This document shows positions 1 through 6,893 of a stretch of 7,103 nt of DNA, piece after piece (the first letter of the stretch is position 1; every line of letters begins with the position of its first letter). The stretch spans positions 1 to 7,103 of the forward strand of contig CAMLLF010000203.1 in NCBI GenBank assembly GCA_946480705.1, in the 5' to 3' direction. The notes under the pieces were generated by a model. It saw only the letters and a list, made by a program, of their open reading frames with translations, was not told the DNA's origin and did no database searches. This stretch comes from an uncultured Lysobacteraceae bacterium. GTDB taxonomy: Bacteria; Pseudomonadota; Gammaproteobacteria; Xanthomonadales; Rhodanobacteraceae. The position numbers were made by a program, and so were the translations under genes.

Positions 1-926
1 GGCCGGAGCCACAGCGGCAGCGCGAGTGCCGCGAGGAACAGCAGCGGTACGCGCAGGTCGAGGAACCACAGCTCGGACACGCGGCGCGGCTCGTCGGCCC
101 AGACCAGCGGGTAGAACAGCCATTCGGTCGCCGAGCGCGGCAGCCAGCGTGTGTCGCGGAATTCCATCGGCGGCGCGAACTCGCCGCCGAACAACGTGCC
201 GAACTGCGGGAACAGCGGATTGCCGAAGTCGCGCCACAGTTGCCACATCCAGTGGCCGTCGACGGCGAGAAACAGCAATGCGGCGGCGCCGGTCAGGGCC
301 AGGCCGTGACGCATCGCGCCGCCGCGCCGCAGGAACAGCGCGCATGCGGCAAGTGCGATCCCCGCGGCGATCGGCGCGGCGGTGAGCTTCAGTCCGACCG
401 CGACGCCGAGCAGCGCGCCGGCTGCCGCGCTGCGGCGCCGGGTCGGCTCGCCGGTCACGAGCAGCGCGAGCGCGGTCAGCAGCGGCAGGCTCACGAGCGT
501 GTCGCCGAACGTCGCGCCGAGTTCGCCGCGCTGCGTCGCACCGGTCGCGCCGACGAAGGCGGCGAGCAGCGCGAGGCCGGCGTGGCCGGGCAGCAGGCGT
601 CTGGCGATGCGGTGGAGCGGCAGCAGGTTCAGGCCCTGTACGACCCCGAGCACGAAGGTGCCGATTGCGGGTTTCAGCGACGACAGCAGCAGGTACAGGA
701 GCGCCGGCAGTACCGGATTGAACCAGCTCTGCGCCTGCGCCGCGGCCAGGTCGAGGTGACCGCGTCCTTCGAGCCAGGCCCAGCCCGCGTACCAATGGTA
801 GTTGCGCAGGTCCCAGTTGTTGCTTTGTCCGAGCCCGAGCGCGGCCAGGCCGAACGCGAGTACGCCGGCGGCGAGCAGCAGACGCCCGGCGCGAGTGACG
901 CCGGTGCCGGCCGGTTCAGCGTGCAC
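1..926 (-). CDS. Multi-pass membrane glycosyltransferase-like protein (GT-C / DUF2029 type), N-terminal part
   Basis: The open frame runs from a GTG at 926 to the window edge: 308 residues with no stop. It begins in the last codons of the dioxygenase gene (11-nt overlap), just after an in-frame TAG further upstream. A first membrane segment at about 15-33 is followed by a loop with WDLRNYHWYAGWAWLEGR (38-55) and QSWFNPVLPALLYLLL (66-81). The Asp39 position after the first membrane helix suits the catalytic acid of GT-C enzymes using polyprenyl-phosphate sugars. Further hydrophobic segments follow at about 88-104, 116-127, 144-158, 168-199 and 208-222. FGNPLFPQFGTLF (234-246) and RDTRWLPRS (257-265) resemble conserved loops of bacterial membrane glycosyltransferases of this type. 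It probably acts at the inner membrane on an envelope glycan; donor and acceptor are unknown and the C-terminal half is missing. Confidence 0.8.
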   Translation of the reverse strand, partial: MHAEPAGTGVTRAGRLLLAAGVLAFGLAALGLGQSNNWDLRNYHWYAGWAWLEGRGHLDLAAAQAQSWFNPVLPALLYLLLSSLKPAIGTFVLGVVQGLNLLPLHRIARRLLPGHAGLALLAAFVGATGATQRGELGATFGDTLVSLPLLTALALLVTGEPTRRRSAAAGALLGVAVGLKLTAAPIAAGIALAACALFLRRGGAMRHGLALTGAAALLFLAVDGHWMWQLWRDFGNPLFPQFGTLFGGEFAPPMEFRDTRWLPRSATEWLFYPLVWADEPRRVSELWFLDLRVPLLFLAALALPLWLR

Positions 927-1839
927 GCCGCGCGAGCAGGCGATGCGCGAAATAGCGCAGGCGGCCTATCAGGCCGCGATTGAGCGCCGCGCGCAGCTGC
1001 TCGGCGCGCTCGTTGGCTTCGGTGATGTCGCGATAGAGGCGCTGGTTGTGCTGGTCGCGCCGCGCGAGCAGGTTCCTGAGTTCGCCGACGTCCTCGTCGC
1101 TGAGCACGTGGCCGGCGCGGAAGCGTTCGGGCAGCGGGCGCTCGACGTAGATCGTCGAATGCGTCGGCGCGAGTTCCTCGGCCGGCCGGTCGGTCGTATA
1201 GAAGTACAAGGCGATAGAACGCCGCGTCACGTCGCCGCGCTCGGCCGGCACTGCGATGCGTTCGAAGCCATGCCAGCTCCACTCGGTGGTCTCGAACACG
1301 ACGGCGCGGTTGAACAGCGGCGCGATGCGCGTCACGCGGTCCCCGGGCGAACGCGGGTCCGAATGCAGTTCGAGCAGGCCGCCCCAGGCGTCGTGCCATT
1401 CGGGATTGAGATAGACGATGAGGTTGAGCCGGCGATGCCACGGTTCGACCGGATGGCGGTTGAAGTCGACGTGCGCGTCGAGATCCTGGTCGTTGCGGTT
1501 CTCGTGCGTGCCGCCGCCGAAATACCACGGGTCGTAGCGCAGGTCGGGAATGCCGGTGAGTTCCGACAGCTTCGCGAGAAACGCCGGCGACTGCACGAAG
1601 TCGTCGAGCGCCGCATAGGTCGGGCCGAGTTCGCGGATGCGTTCGACCGTCGACTTGTTGCCGATTCCGCCGTCTTCGTTGCGTGCGTTGCCGCGCTCGA
1701 ACGGCGGAAATTCCGCGAGCAGGCGTTGCGCGGCCGCCGCGTCGAAGAATCCGTCGATGACGGCGTGGCGGAACGGATCGCGACGCTGGAAGGCGGCAGC
1801 GAACGAAGCAAGGCGCGAGTCGAAGTCGACGGCAAACAT
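916..1839 (-). CDS. 2-oxoglutarate/Fe(II)-dependent dioxygenase (prolyl-4-hydroxylase-like) with C-terminal coiled coil
   Basis: A 307-residue protein when started at the ATG at 1839. The double-stranded beta-helix core has the iron-binding HxD in LDAHVDFNRHP (His123, Asp125), the distal histidine in EWSWHGFERI (His190) and an Arg in VTRRSIALYFY (Arg206/207) placed to bind 2-oxoglutarate. NLIVYLNPEWHDAWGGLLEL (139-158) is typical of 2OG-FeII_Oxy_3-type prolyl hydroxylase-like folds. Such enzymes hydroxylate protein side chains or small molecules using O2; the substrate cannot be read from sequence. Residues about 248-285 (SDEDVGELRNLLARRDQHNQ onward) form a charged heptad-like helix, followed by a basic amphipathic tail. 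The frame is open up to 1929, but those residues look unconserved. No good Shine-Dalgarno is visible. The stop overlaps the next gene by 11 nt. Confidence 0.88.
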   Translation of the reverse strand: MFAVDFDSRLASFAAAFQRRDPFRHAVIDGFFDAAAAQRLLAEFPPFERGNARNEDGGIGNKSTVERIRELGPTYAALDDFVQSPAFLAKLSELTGIPDLRYDPWYFGGGTHENRNDQDLDAHVDFNRHPVEPWHRRLNLIVYLNPEWHDAWGGLLELHSDPRSPGDRVTRIAPLFNRAVVFETTEWSWHGFERIAVPAERGDVTRRSIALYFYTTDRPAEELAPTHSTIYVERPLPERFRAGHVLSDEDVGELRNLLARRDQHNQRLYRDITEANERAEQLRAALNRGLIGRLRYFAHRLLARRAR

Positions 1840-1925
1840 GGGCGTGCGTATGGGCGGGATCGCGCGATCATGCCACGAGCGTCGCCGGTGCGACGCGGGC
1901 CGAAGCGGCCGTGCGGGCCAGGCGC

Positions 1926-3650
1926 TCACGCGCTGGCGAGAATGGCCGTCAGCGCGTCGCGGTCTTCGGCGCGCAGCAGGCGCGGCGCGAGCTTGCGCAG
2001 GCGCGTGCGGTCGCAGCGCGACACCGCGTCGCGCACTTCGAGCAGCGCGCCGGAGTGCATGCTGAAGTTGGTCAGTCCGAGCGCGATCAGGAGCGGCGTG
2101 TAGCGCGCGTCCGAAGCCATCTCGCCGCAGAGGCTCACCGGCTTGGCGTGCTTCTCGCCGCAGCGGATCGTCGCCGACAGCAGTTGCAGGATCGCCGGAT
2201 GCAGCGGGTCGTAGAGTTCCGACAGCGCATCGTTGTTGCGGTCGGCGGCCAGCGTGTACTGCACGAGATCGTTCGTGCCGATCGCGACGAAGTCGACGTG
2301 GCGGATCAGGTTCGGCAGCGCGATCGCCGCGGCCGGGACCTCGATCATCGCGCCGAGGTCGAAGTGGTCGGCGACTTCATGGCCTTCGGTGCGCAGATCG
2401 CGCGCGCAGATCTGGATCAGCGTGCGCGTGGCCTGGATCTCGACCGGATTCGTGACCATGGGCACGAGGATGCGGATCGGACCGTAGGCCGACGCGCGCA
2501 GGATCGCGCGCATCTGCGTCGCGAACAGCGCCGGGCGGCGCATCGACAGGCGCACGCCGCGCATGCCGAGCGCGGGGTTGGGTTCGGTCGTCAGCGCGAG
2601 TCCGGTCGTGTCGGCCTTGTCGGCGCCGAGATCGAGCGTACGTATCGTCACGGGCAGGCCGCCCATGCCGAGCACGAGGTCGCGATAGGCCTGGAACTGC
2701 TCGTCCTCGTCGGGCAGGTGATGCCGCTGCAGGAACAGGAATTCGGTGCGATACAGGCCGATGCCGTCGGCGCCGTGCGCGCGCGCCTGCGCGACGTCTC
2801 CGGCGAGTTCCGCATTCGCGAACAGGCGGATCGTACAGTCGTCGCGCGTGCGCGTCGGCGCGAGGGCAAGTTCCGCGAGGCGCTGGCCTTCGCGCTGCGA
2901 ATCGCGCTGGTACTGGCGATAGCGCGCGAGATCCTGCGCGGTCGGATGCACGACGACCTGGCCGTGGTCGCCGTCGACGAGCAGCAGGTCGTCGTCGTGG
3001 ACGGCCGCGAGCGCGTCGTGCGCGCCGACGATCATCGGCAGGCGCATGCTGCGCGCGAGGATCGCGCTGTGCGACAGCGCGCTCGAGCCGGTGCAGACCG
3101 CGGCAAGTACGCCCTGCTCGGCGAGATGGGTCATTTCCGACGGCGCGATCTGGTCGCTGACGAGGATCGTGCCGACGCGCGCGGCGATCTGGCGTTCGGC
3201 CTGACTCGTTTCGCGCGCGAGCGCCGACTGCACGCGGCCGATGACATGGTCGATGTCCTCGCGGCGGCTGCGCAGGTAGGGATCGTCCATCGCCTCGAAC
3301 ACGGCGGCGAGTCGGTCGCGCTGCAGTTTCAGCGCGGCGCCGGCGCGATAGCGTCCGCGGCGCACGAGGTCGAACAGGCCGGTCAGCAGCTCCGGATCGT
3401 TCAGCAGCATGCTGTGCGCGTCGATGAATTCGCCGATCTCGCGCGCGAGCGCGCCGTGCAGCTTGTCGCGGATCGTGCGCAGTTCCGCCTGTGCAGTCTC
3501 GAGCGCGAGCTGCAGGCGCGCGGCCTCGGCTTCGATCTCGCCGGGCTCGAGCCGCGTGTCGTCGACGATGAACTGGCTGGGCTGCACGAGCCGCGCCCGT
3601 CCCAGGACCATGCCGCGCGAAGCGCCGATGCCGGAGAGGACGATGCGCAT
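1926..3650 (-). CDS. ptsI: PTS enzyme I (phosphoenolpyruvate-protein phosphotransferase)
   Basis: A 574-residue cytoplasmic enzyme, the normal length of a stand-alone EI with no N-terminal GAF domain. It autophosphorylates with phosphoenolpyruvate and passes phosphate to HPr. The HPr-binding/phosphohistidine domain (about 1-225) has the active-site histidine in ALSHSAILARS, His194. The PEP-binding barrel shows GIGLYRTEF (Arg301), IRTLDLGADK (Arg337), LGMRGVR, the metal ligands in MIEVPAA (Glu437) and IGTNDL (Asp461), and CGEMASD with catalytic Cys508. The frame stays open upstream to 3908 inside ptsH, but homology begins at MRIVLSGIGASRG. A GTG two codons earlier (3656) is 12 nt from AAGGA (3673-3669), whereas the ATG at 3650 is 18 nt away, so the GTG may be the true start. 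It lies about 145 nt after ptsH and ends 86 nt before the next gene. Confidence 0.97.
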   Translation of the reverse strand: MRIVLSGIGASRGMVLGRARLVQPSQFIVDDTRLEPGEIEAEAARLQLALETAQAELRTIRDKLHGALAREIGEFIDAHSMLLNDPELLTGLFDLVRRGRYRAGAALKLQRDRLAAVFEAMDDPYLRSRREDIDHVIGRVQSALARETSQAERQIAARVGTILVSDQIAPSEMTHLAEQGVLAAVCTGSSALSHSAILARSMRLPMIVGAHDALAAVHDDDLLLVDGDHGQVVVHPTAQDLARYRQYQRDSQREGQRLAELALAPTRTRDDCTIRLFANAELAGDVAQARAHGADGIGLYRTEFLFLQRHHLPDEDEQFQAYRDLVLGMGGLPVTIRTLDLGADKADTTGLALTTEPNPALGMRGVRLSMRRPALFATQMRAILRASAYGPIRILVPMVTNPVEIQATRTLIQICARDLRTEGHEVADHFDLGAMIEVPAAAIALPNLIRHVDFVAIGTNDLVQYTLAADRNNDALSELYDPLHPAILQLLSATIRCGEKHAKPVSLCGEMASDARYTPLLIALGLTNFSMHSGALLEVRDAVSRCDRTRLRKLAPRLLRAEDRDALTAILASA

Positions 3651-3795
3651 GCTCACGGGGTAAACGGATCCTTGTAGTGGGGTGGTCGTACCGGCCGGCG
3701 CGCGCCGATCGCAGGCGCCCTTGCGGCGCATCGCGAACCGCGCTGCCGTTGCCGCGTTGCCAGCCGCGCGATAGCGGCGAGGAACGCGGTAGTCG

Positions 3796-4065
3796 CTACT
3801 GGCCTTCGTCGAACTTGCGCTGGAACAGATCGACGACGGCGTCGAGCGCTGCAGTCTCGTCCGCACCTTCGGCGCGGATCGTGACCGGCGTACCGACGCC
3901 GGCCGCAAGCATCATCACCCCCATGATGCTCTTGGCGTTGATTTCGCGTCCGCGGCAACGCAGCCAGACCGAGGACGAATAGCTCTGCAGCAGTTGCACC
4001 AGCTTGGCCGACGCGCGCGCGTGCAGGCCGAGCTTGTTGCTGATGACGATGTCGCGTTCAGGCAT
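3796..4065 (-). CDS. ptsH: Phosphocarrier protein HPr
   Basis: An 89-residue HPr, full length for the family. NKLGLHARASAKLV at 10-23 carries the catalytic His15 and Arg17, which accept phosphate from EI. INAKSIMGVMML at 42-53 contains Ser46 in the KSIMGVM context recognised by HPr kinase in Gram-positive bacteria, so both phosphorylation sites are intact. HPr passes phosphate from EI to EIIA proteins, here most plausibly the neighbouring EIIA-Man-type protein and PtsN. The ATG at 4065 overlaps the EIIA stop by 8 nt and is almost certainly translated by coupling. The stop is TAG, followed by about 140 nt before ptsI. The protein resembles a general HPr more than a nitrogen-branch NPr, and no second HPr is visible. 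Confidence 0.97.
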   Translation of the reverse strand: MPERDIVISNKLGLHARASAKLVQLLQSYSSSVWLRCRGREINAKSIMGVMMLAAGVGTPVTIRAEGADETAALDAVVDLFQRKFDEGQ

Positions 4066-4450
4066 GGTCGATACAGATTCCGCCGCGTCCGCCGCTGGCG
4101 GCGGTCTGCGCCAGCTGGTCGAGATCCTGATTCGGGTAGTTGAGCACGCGCAGCAACATCGGCAGGTTGAGCCCGCTCACGCAATGCGTGCGAAAACCGA
4201 GGCTCGACAGGCGTTGCGCAATGTTGCAGGGCGTCGAGCCGTACAGGTCGGACAGTACCAGCACGCCGTCGCCCTGGTCGAGGTGCCGCGCGCGCTGCGA
4301 GGCATCGCCGAGCGCGCGTTCCGGATCGGCGCAGGCACCGACTTCCATGACCTCGAGCGACAGCGGAAATTGCCCGAGCACATGATGCGCCGCGGACACG
4401 AGCGCGTCGCCCATGGCTTCATGCGTCAGCAGCAGCACGCCTACGCTCAC
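4058..4450 (-). CDS. PTS EIIA component, mannose/fructose-4 (ManX-IIA) type
   Basis: A 130-residue cytoplasmic protein consisting of one EIIA-Man domain. From the GTG start the active-site histidine is His10 (VLLLTHEAMG), the same number as in E. coli ManX. VLVLSDLYGSTPCNIA at 63-78 matches the conserved DLxGxTPxN loop, and VSGLNLPMLLRVLNY at 91-105 the following conserved helix. In transporting systems this domain passes phosphate from HPr to an EIIB domain; neither an EIIB nor the IIC/IID membrane parts are encoded here. The protein is therefore likely a regulatory or orphan phospho-acceptor. GTG at 4450 is chosen over ATG at 4471 because of the GGAGGT site, because it places the histidine correctly, and because the extra residues (MPRGGPV) look unconserved. 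Its stop overlaps the ptsH start by 8 nt. The genuine phosphorylation partner beyond HPr is unknown. Confidence 0.92.
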   Translation of the reverse strand: MSVGVLLLTHEAMGDALVSAAHHVLGQFPLSLEVMEVGACADPERALGDASQRARHLDQGDGVLVLSDLYGSTPCNIAQRLSSLGFRTHCVSGLNLPMLLRVLNYPNQDLDQLAQTAASGGRGGICIDHA

Positions 4451-4456
4451 GACCGG

Positions 4457-4462
4457 ACCTCC
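4457..4462 (-). promoter_or_regulatory. Strong Shine-Dalgarno that sets the GTG start of the EIIA gene
   Basis: GGAGGT on the minus strand lies 6 nt before the GTG at 4450. It is the best ribosome-binding site in the window. It decides between that GTG and an in-frame ATG at 4471 with no such site. The gene follows a 144-nt gap, so it needs its own initiation signal rather than coupling to rapZ. Confidence 0.7.
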
Positions 4463-4594
4463 GCGCGGCATTGGCCGGCAACGCAGCGGTCGGTAGCGGA
4501 AGCGGAACGGAAAATGGCCATCACGGTGCCTGCAGTGGGTCTGACATGGGGCGGCTTGCAAGAATATTGCCCGCCGGAGAGAAATGGGGACGGT

Positions 4595-5488
4595 TCACTC
4601 GAGTTCACGATGGAAGGTCAGCACCTGGTCGCGCGTGCCGCGGAAGTGTTCCGCGAGGCGCTCGGCCAGATAGACCGACCGGTGCCGGCCGCCGCTGCAG
4701 CCGATGCAGATCGTCACGTAGGAGCGGTTGTCGGCCTCGAAGCGCGGCAGCCACTCGTCGAGGAAACCGGTCAACTGGTCGAGGAAACGCCGGACTTCGG
4801 GTTTCTCCTGAAGCCACTCGCGGATCGCCGCGTCCTTGCCCGACAGCGGCCGCAGCGTAGGATCCCAATGCGGGTTCGGCAGTACGCGCGCATCGAACAC
4901 GAAATCGGCGTCCGTCGGCAAACCCCGACGATAGGCGAACGATTCGAACAACAGCGACAGCTCGCCGCTGCTCATGCCGAGCTCGGTGGCGATGAGCCGG
5001 CGCAATTGGTGGACGTTGAGCTCGCTGGAGTCGACGACCCGGTCGGCGATCGCCGCAACCGGGCGCAGCAGTTTGCGTTCGAGCGCGATCGCGTCGTGCA
5101 GCGGCAGTCCGTCGGCCGACAGCGGGTGACGCCGGCGCGTGTCGGAAAAGCGCTTGGACAGCACGTCGTCGCGGCTGTCGAGAAAGATCAACTGGTAGTC
5201 GACGCCGACGCGGGCGAGCTCGGCGAGCACCTGCGGCAGCTGGTTCAGGTCTTCGCTGCGATTGCGCACGTCGACGCCGACCGCGATGCGGCGATGCCCG
5301 CCGAGGCTGACGGCCGACACCAGCGACGGCATCAGCGCCGCCGGCAGGTTGTCGACGCAGTAGAAGTCGAAGTCCTCGAGCGTGCGCAGCGCCACCGTCT
5401 TGCCGGCGCCGGACAGGCCCGACAGCACGACGAGACGCGTCGTCTCCGCGGCGTTGCCGCCGGTATCGGCGGGTTGTGCGTTCACCAT
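4595..5488 (-). CDS. rapZ: RapZ-family P-loop nucleotide-binding protein (YvcJ/YhbJ)
   Basis: A 297-residue protein of the RapZ/YvcJ family. The N-terminal NTPase domain has the P-loop GLSGAGKT at 24-31 and the family motif [10 protein letters not shown] at 40-49. The C-terminal domain carries [20 protein letters not shown] at 263-282. In Escherichia coli RapZ binds the small RNAs GlmY and GlmZ and directs RNase E to GlmZ, controlling glucosamine-6-phosphate synthesis; in Bacillus YvcJ is a nucleotide hydrolase. This copy ends at HRELE, apparently lacking the basic KRK tail that follows in the E. coli protein, so RNA binding cannot be assumed. About 12 residues before the P-loop beta strand form a non-conserved leader. 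The ATG overlaps the hprK stop by 7 nt, which indicates translational coupling and a shared transcript. Confidence 0.94.
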   Translation of the reverse strand: MVNAQPADTGGNAAETTRLVVLSGLSGAGKTVALRTLEDFDFYCVDNLPAALMPSLVSAVSLGGHRRIAVGVDVRNRSEDLNQLPQVLAELARVGVDYQLIFLDSRDDVLSKRFSDTRRRHPLSADGLPLHDAIALERKLLRPVAAIADRVVDSSELNVHQLRRLIATELGMSSGELSLLFESFAYRRGLPTDADFVFDARVLPNPHWDPTLRPLSGKDAAIREWLQEKPEVRRFLDQLTGFLDEWLPRFEADNRSYVTICIGCSGGRHRSVYLAERLAEHFRGTRDQVLTFHRELE

Positions 5489-6432
5489 GGCGCCTGACGC
5501 TGCAACTGGTGGGCCTGGCGGTCGATGAAGGTCTGCGCCGGGTCGATGCCCTTGCTCTTGAGCATGTGGCTGCGCACGGCGGCTTCGACGAGTACGGCGA
5601 GGTTGCGGCCCGGCGCGACCGGAATCGCGATCTGCGGAATGCGCGTGTCGAGGATGTCGCGATAGCCGACGTCGCCGGTCAGACGCTTCATGCCGTCGAC
5701 GTCGTCGAGCGGATTCAGCGGACGCAGGTGTACGACGAGGCGCAGGTATTTCGACGGCTTGACCGCAGTGTGGCCGAACATCTCGCGCACGTTGAGCACG
5801 CCGAGACCGCGCACTTCGAGCAGGTCCTGCAGCAGTTCCGGACAATGGCCGTCGATGACGTCGGGTGCGATCTGCGTGAACTCCGGCGCGTCGTCGGCGA
5901 CCAGTCGATGGCCGCGAGTGATCAGCTCCAGCGCGAGCTCGCTCTTGCCCGAGCCCGATTCGCCGGTGATCAGCACGCCGATCGAATAGACCTCCATGAA
6001 CACGCCGTGCAGCGTCTCGCGGCGCGCGAGCAGCCGCGCGAGGTGGTACTGCAGGAAGGTCAGGATCTCGTGGCCGCGCTTGGGACTCGACCACAGCGGC
6101 GTGTTCGACTCGTCGGCGGCTTCGCGCAGATCGCTCGGCACGGGCTGATCCTTCGTCACGATCAGCGCGGTCGGCCGGTAGTTGATGATCTTCTGGACCG
6201 TTTCCCAGCGCTGGCGCGAATCGAGGCTGTCTAGATAGTTGAGCTCCTCGGTGCCGATGATCTGCACCTTGTTCGGGTAGATCACGTTGAGGTAGCCGAC
6301 CATCGACGGGCGCCGCGCGTGATGGTCGCCCGGATCGAGCGTGCGGCCGTTGCCCTGGGTGCCGGCGGTCCAGCGCAGCGAAAGCCGATCGGTGAGGCTG
6401 TCGAACAGCTGGCGGGCGGTCAGTCGATCCAT
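5482..6432 (-). CDS. hprK: HPr(Ser) kinase/phosphorylase
   Basis: A bifunctional cytoplasmic enzyme that phosphorylates HPr on Ser46 using ATP or pyrophosphate and removes that phosphate by phosphorolysis. From the ATG at 6432 the product is 316 residues, normal for the family. The N-terminal domain covers about 1-130. The C-terminal catalytic domain holds the catalytic His142 (LHGV), the P-loop GESGSGKS at 157-164, LVADD at 177-181 (Walker-B-like), the HprK signature [10 protein letters not shown] at 206-215 and the late conserved segment [15 protein letters not shown] at 271-285. An in-frame ATG at 6459 would add nine residues and overlap ptsN; 6432 is preferred because [13 protein letters not shown] is the usual beginning. 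No clear Shine-Dalgarno precedes it, so translation is probably coupled to ptsN. Its target motif in HPr is encoded at this same locus. Confidence 0.96.
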   Translation of the reverse strand: MDRLTARQLFDSLTDRLSLRWTAGTQGNGRTLDPGDHHARRPSMVGYLNVIYPNKVQIIGTEELNYLDSLDSRQRWETVQKIINYRPTALIVTKDQPVPSDLREAADESNTPLWSSPKRGHEILTFLQYHLARLLARRETLHGVFMEVYSIGVLITGESGSGKSELALELITRGHRLVADDAPEFTQIAPDVIDGHCPELLQDLLEVRGLGVLNVREMFGHTAVKPSKYLRLVVHLRPLNPLDDVDGMKRLTGDVGYRDILDTRIPQIAIPVAPGRNLAVLVEAAVRSHMLKSKGIDPAQTFIDRQAHQLQRQAPW

Positions 6433-6440
6433 GGCGGCGG

Positions 6441-6893
6441 TCAGGCGGGCTGGCCCCATTCTGCCAGCTCGGCGTACAGCGCGCTGGCGTGCTGCGCGGC
6501 GCGCAGGCGGGCGAGGGTCCGCGGCTCGGACGCGCGCGTCGCGATGTCGGCGAGCAGCGAAAGATGTTCGGTCGTGAAATGGCTCGGTGTGACGATCGCC
6601 GCAAACAGATCGACCGGGTCGCCGTCGGCTGCGCCGAATACGACCGGCTGGGCGAGACGCACGAACGCGGCGCGGGGTTGTTCGAGCACGCTGCTGCGGC
6701 CGTGCGGCAGCGCGAAACCGTGTCCCAGCGCGGTGGAGCCGACGCCCTCGCGCTCGGTCAGCGCTTCGAGCACGGCAAGCGCCTGATCCGGCGGCGCCAG
6801 CAGCTGCGCCAGCGCTTCGAGCACCGCGCCGCGCGATCGGACGCGCAGGCCGGCGACGACGCTGTCAGGAGTCAGGAGATCGCAGAAGCGCAT
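6441..6893 (-). CDS. ptsN: Nitrogen-type PTS EIIA component (EIIA-Ntr, PtsN)
   Basis: A 150-residue protein covering one PTS EIIA type-2 (fructose/mannitol-like) domain, the usual size for PtsN. The phospho-acceptor motif is [10 protein letters not shown] at residues 57-66, making His64 the expected phosphorylation site. The later segment [17 protein letters not shown] (about 102-118) fits the conserved helix of this family. PtsN receives phosphate from an NPr/HPr-type carrier and acts as a cytoplasmic regulator (potassium transport, nitrogen and stress responses in enteric bacteria) rather than in sugar uptake; here ordinary HPr is the only carrier visible. The ATG at 6893 gives [12 protein letters not shown], a typical PtsN beginning. 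It is the first full gene of the cluster, and hprK starts 8 nt after its stop. Confidence 0.95.
   Translation of the reverse strand: MRFCDLLTPDSVVAGLRVRSRGAVLEALAQLLAPPDQALAVLEALTEREGVGSTALGHGFALPHGRSSVLEQPRAAFVRLAQPVVFGAADGDPVDLFAAIVTPSHFTTEHLSLLADIATRASEPRTLARLRAAQHASALYAELAEWGQPA

Noticed and set aside
674..1528. Minus-strand frame of 284 codons overlapping the dioxygenase and membrane protein
   Set aside because: It is out of frame with both genes and is very rich in Arg, Ala and Pro. The membrane protein is read in a different frame, from the GTG at 926.
802..2103. Plus-strand open frame of 433 codons opposite the dioxygenase
   Set aside because: It is antisense to a dioxygenase with all iron ligands in place, and it has no domain of its own and biased composition.
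1911..3677. Plus-strand open frame of 588 codons opposite ptsI
   Set aside because: It lies antisense to a complete, motif-rich EI. Its product is dominated by Arg, Ala, Asp, Val and Gln with no recognisable domain, as expected when GC-rich codon bias keeps the opposite strand free of stops.
3651..3908. N-terminal extension of EI into ptsH
   Set aside because: The frame is open, but the extra 86 residues overlap ptsH and look like random Arg/Ser/Ala-rich sequence. EI homology starts at MRIVLSGIGAS.
4004..5497. Plus-strand open frame of 497 codons opposite ptsH, the EIIA gene and rapZ
   Set aside because: It spans several real genes and their gaps on the other strand and encodes low-complexity Arg/Gln/Val-rich sequence. 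It is a shadow frame.
4595..6604. RapZ read as a 669-residue fusion protein
   Set aside because: The upstream part of this frame is a shadow of hprK and the end of ptsN. The RapZ family sequence begins at the ATG at 5488, which overlaps the hprK stop.
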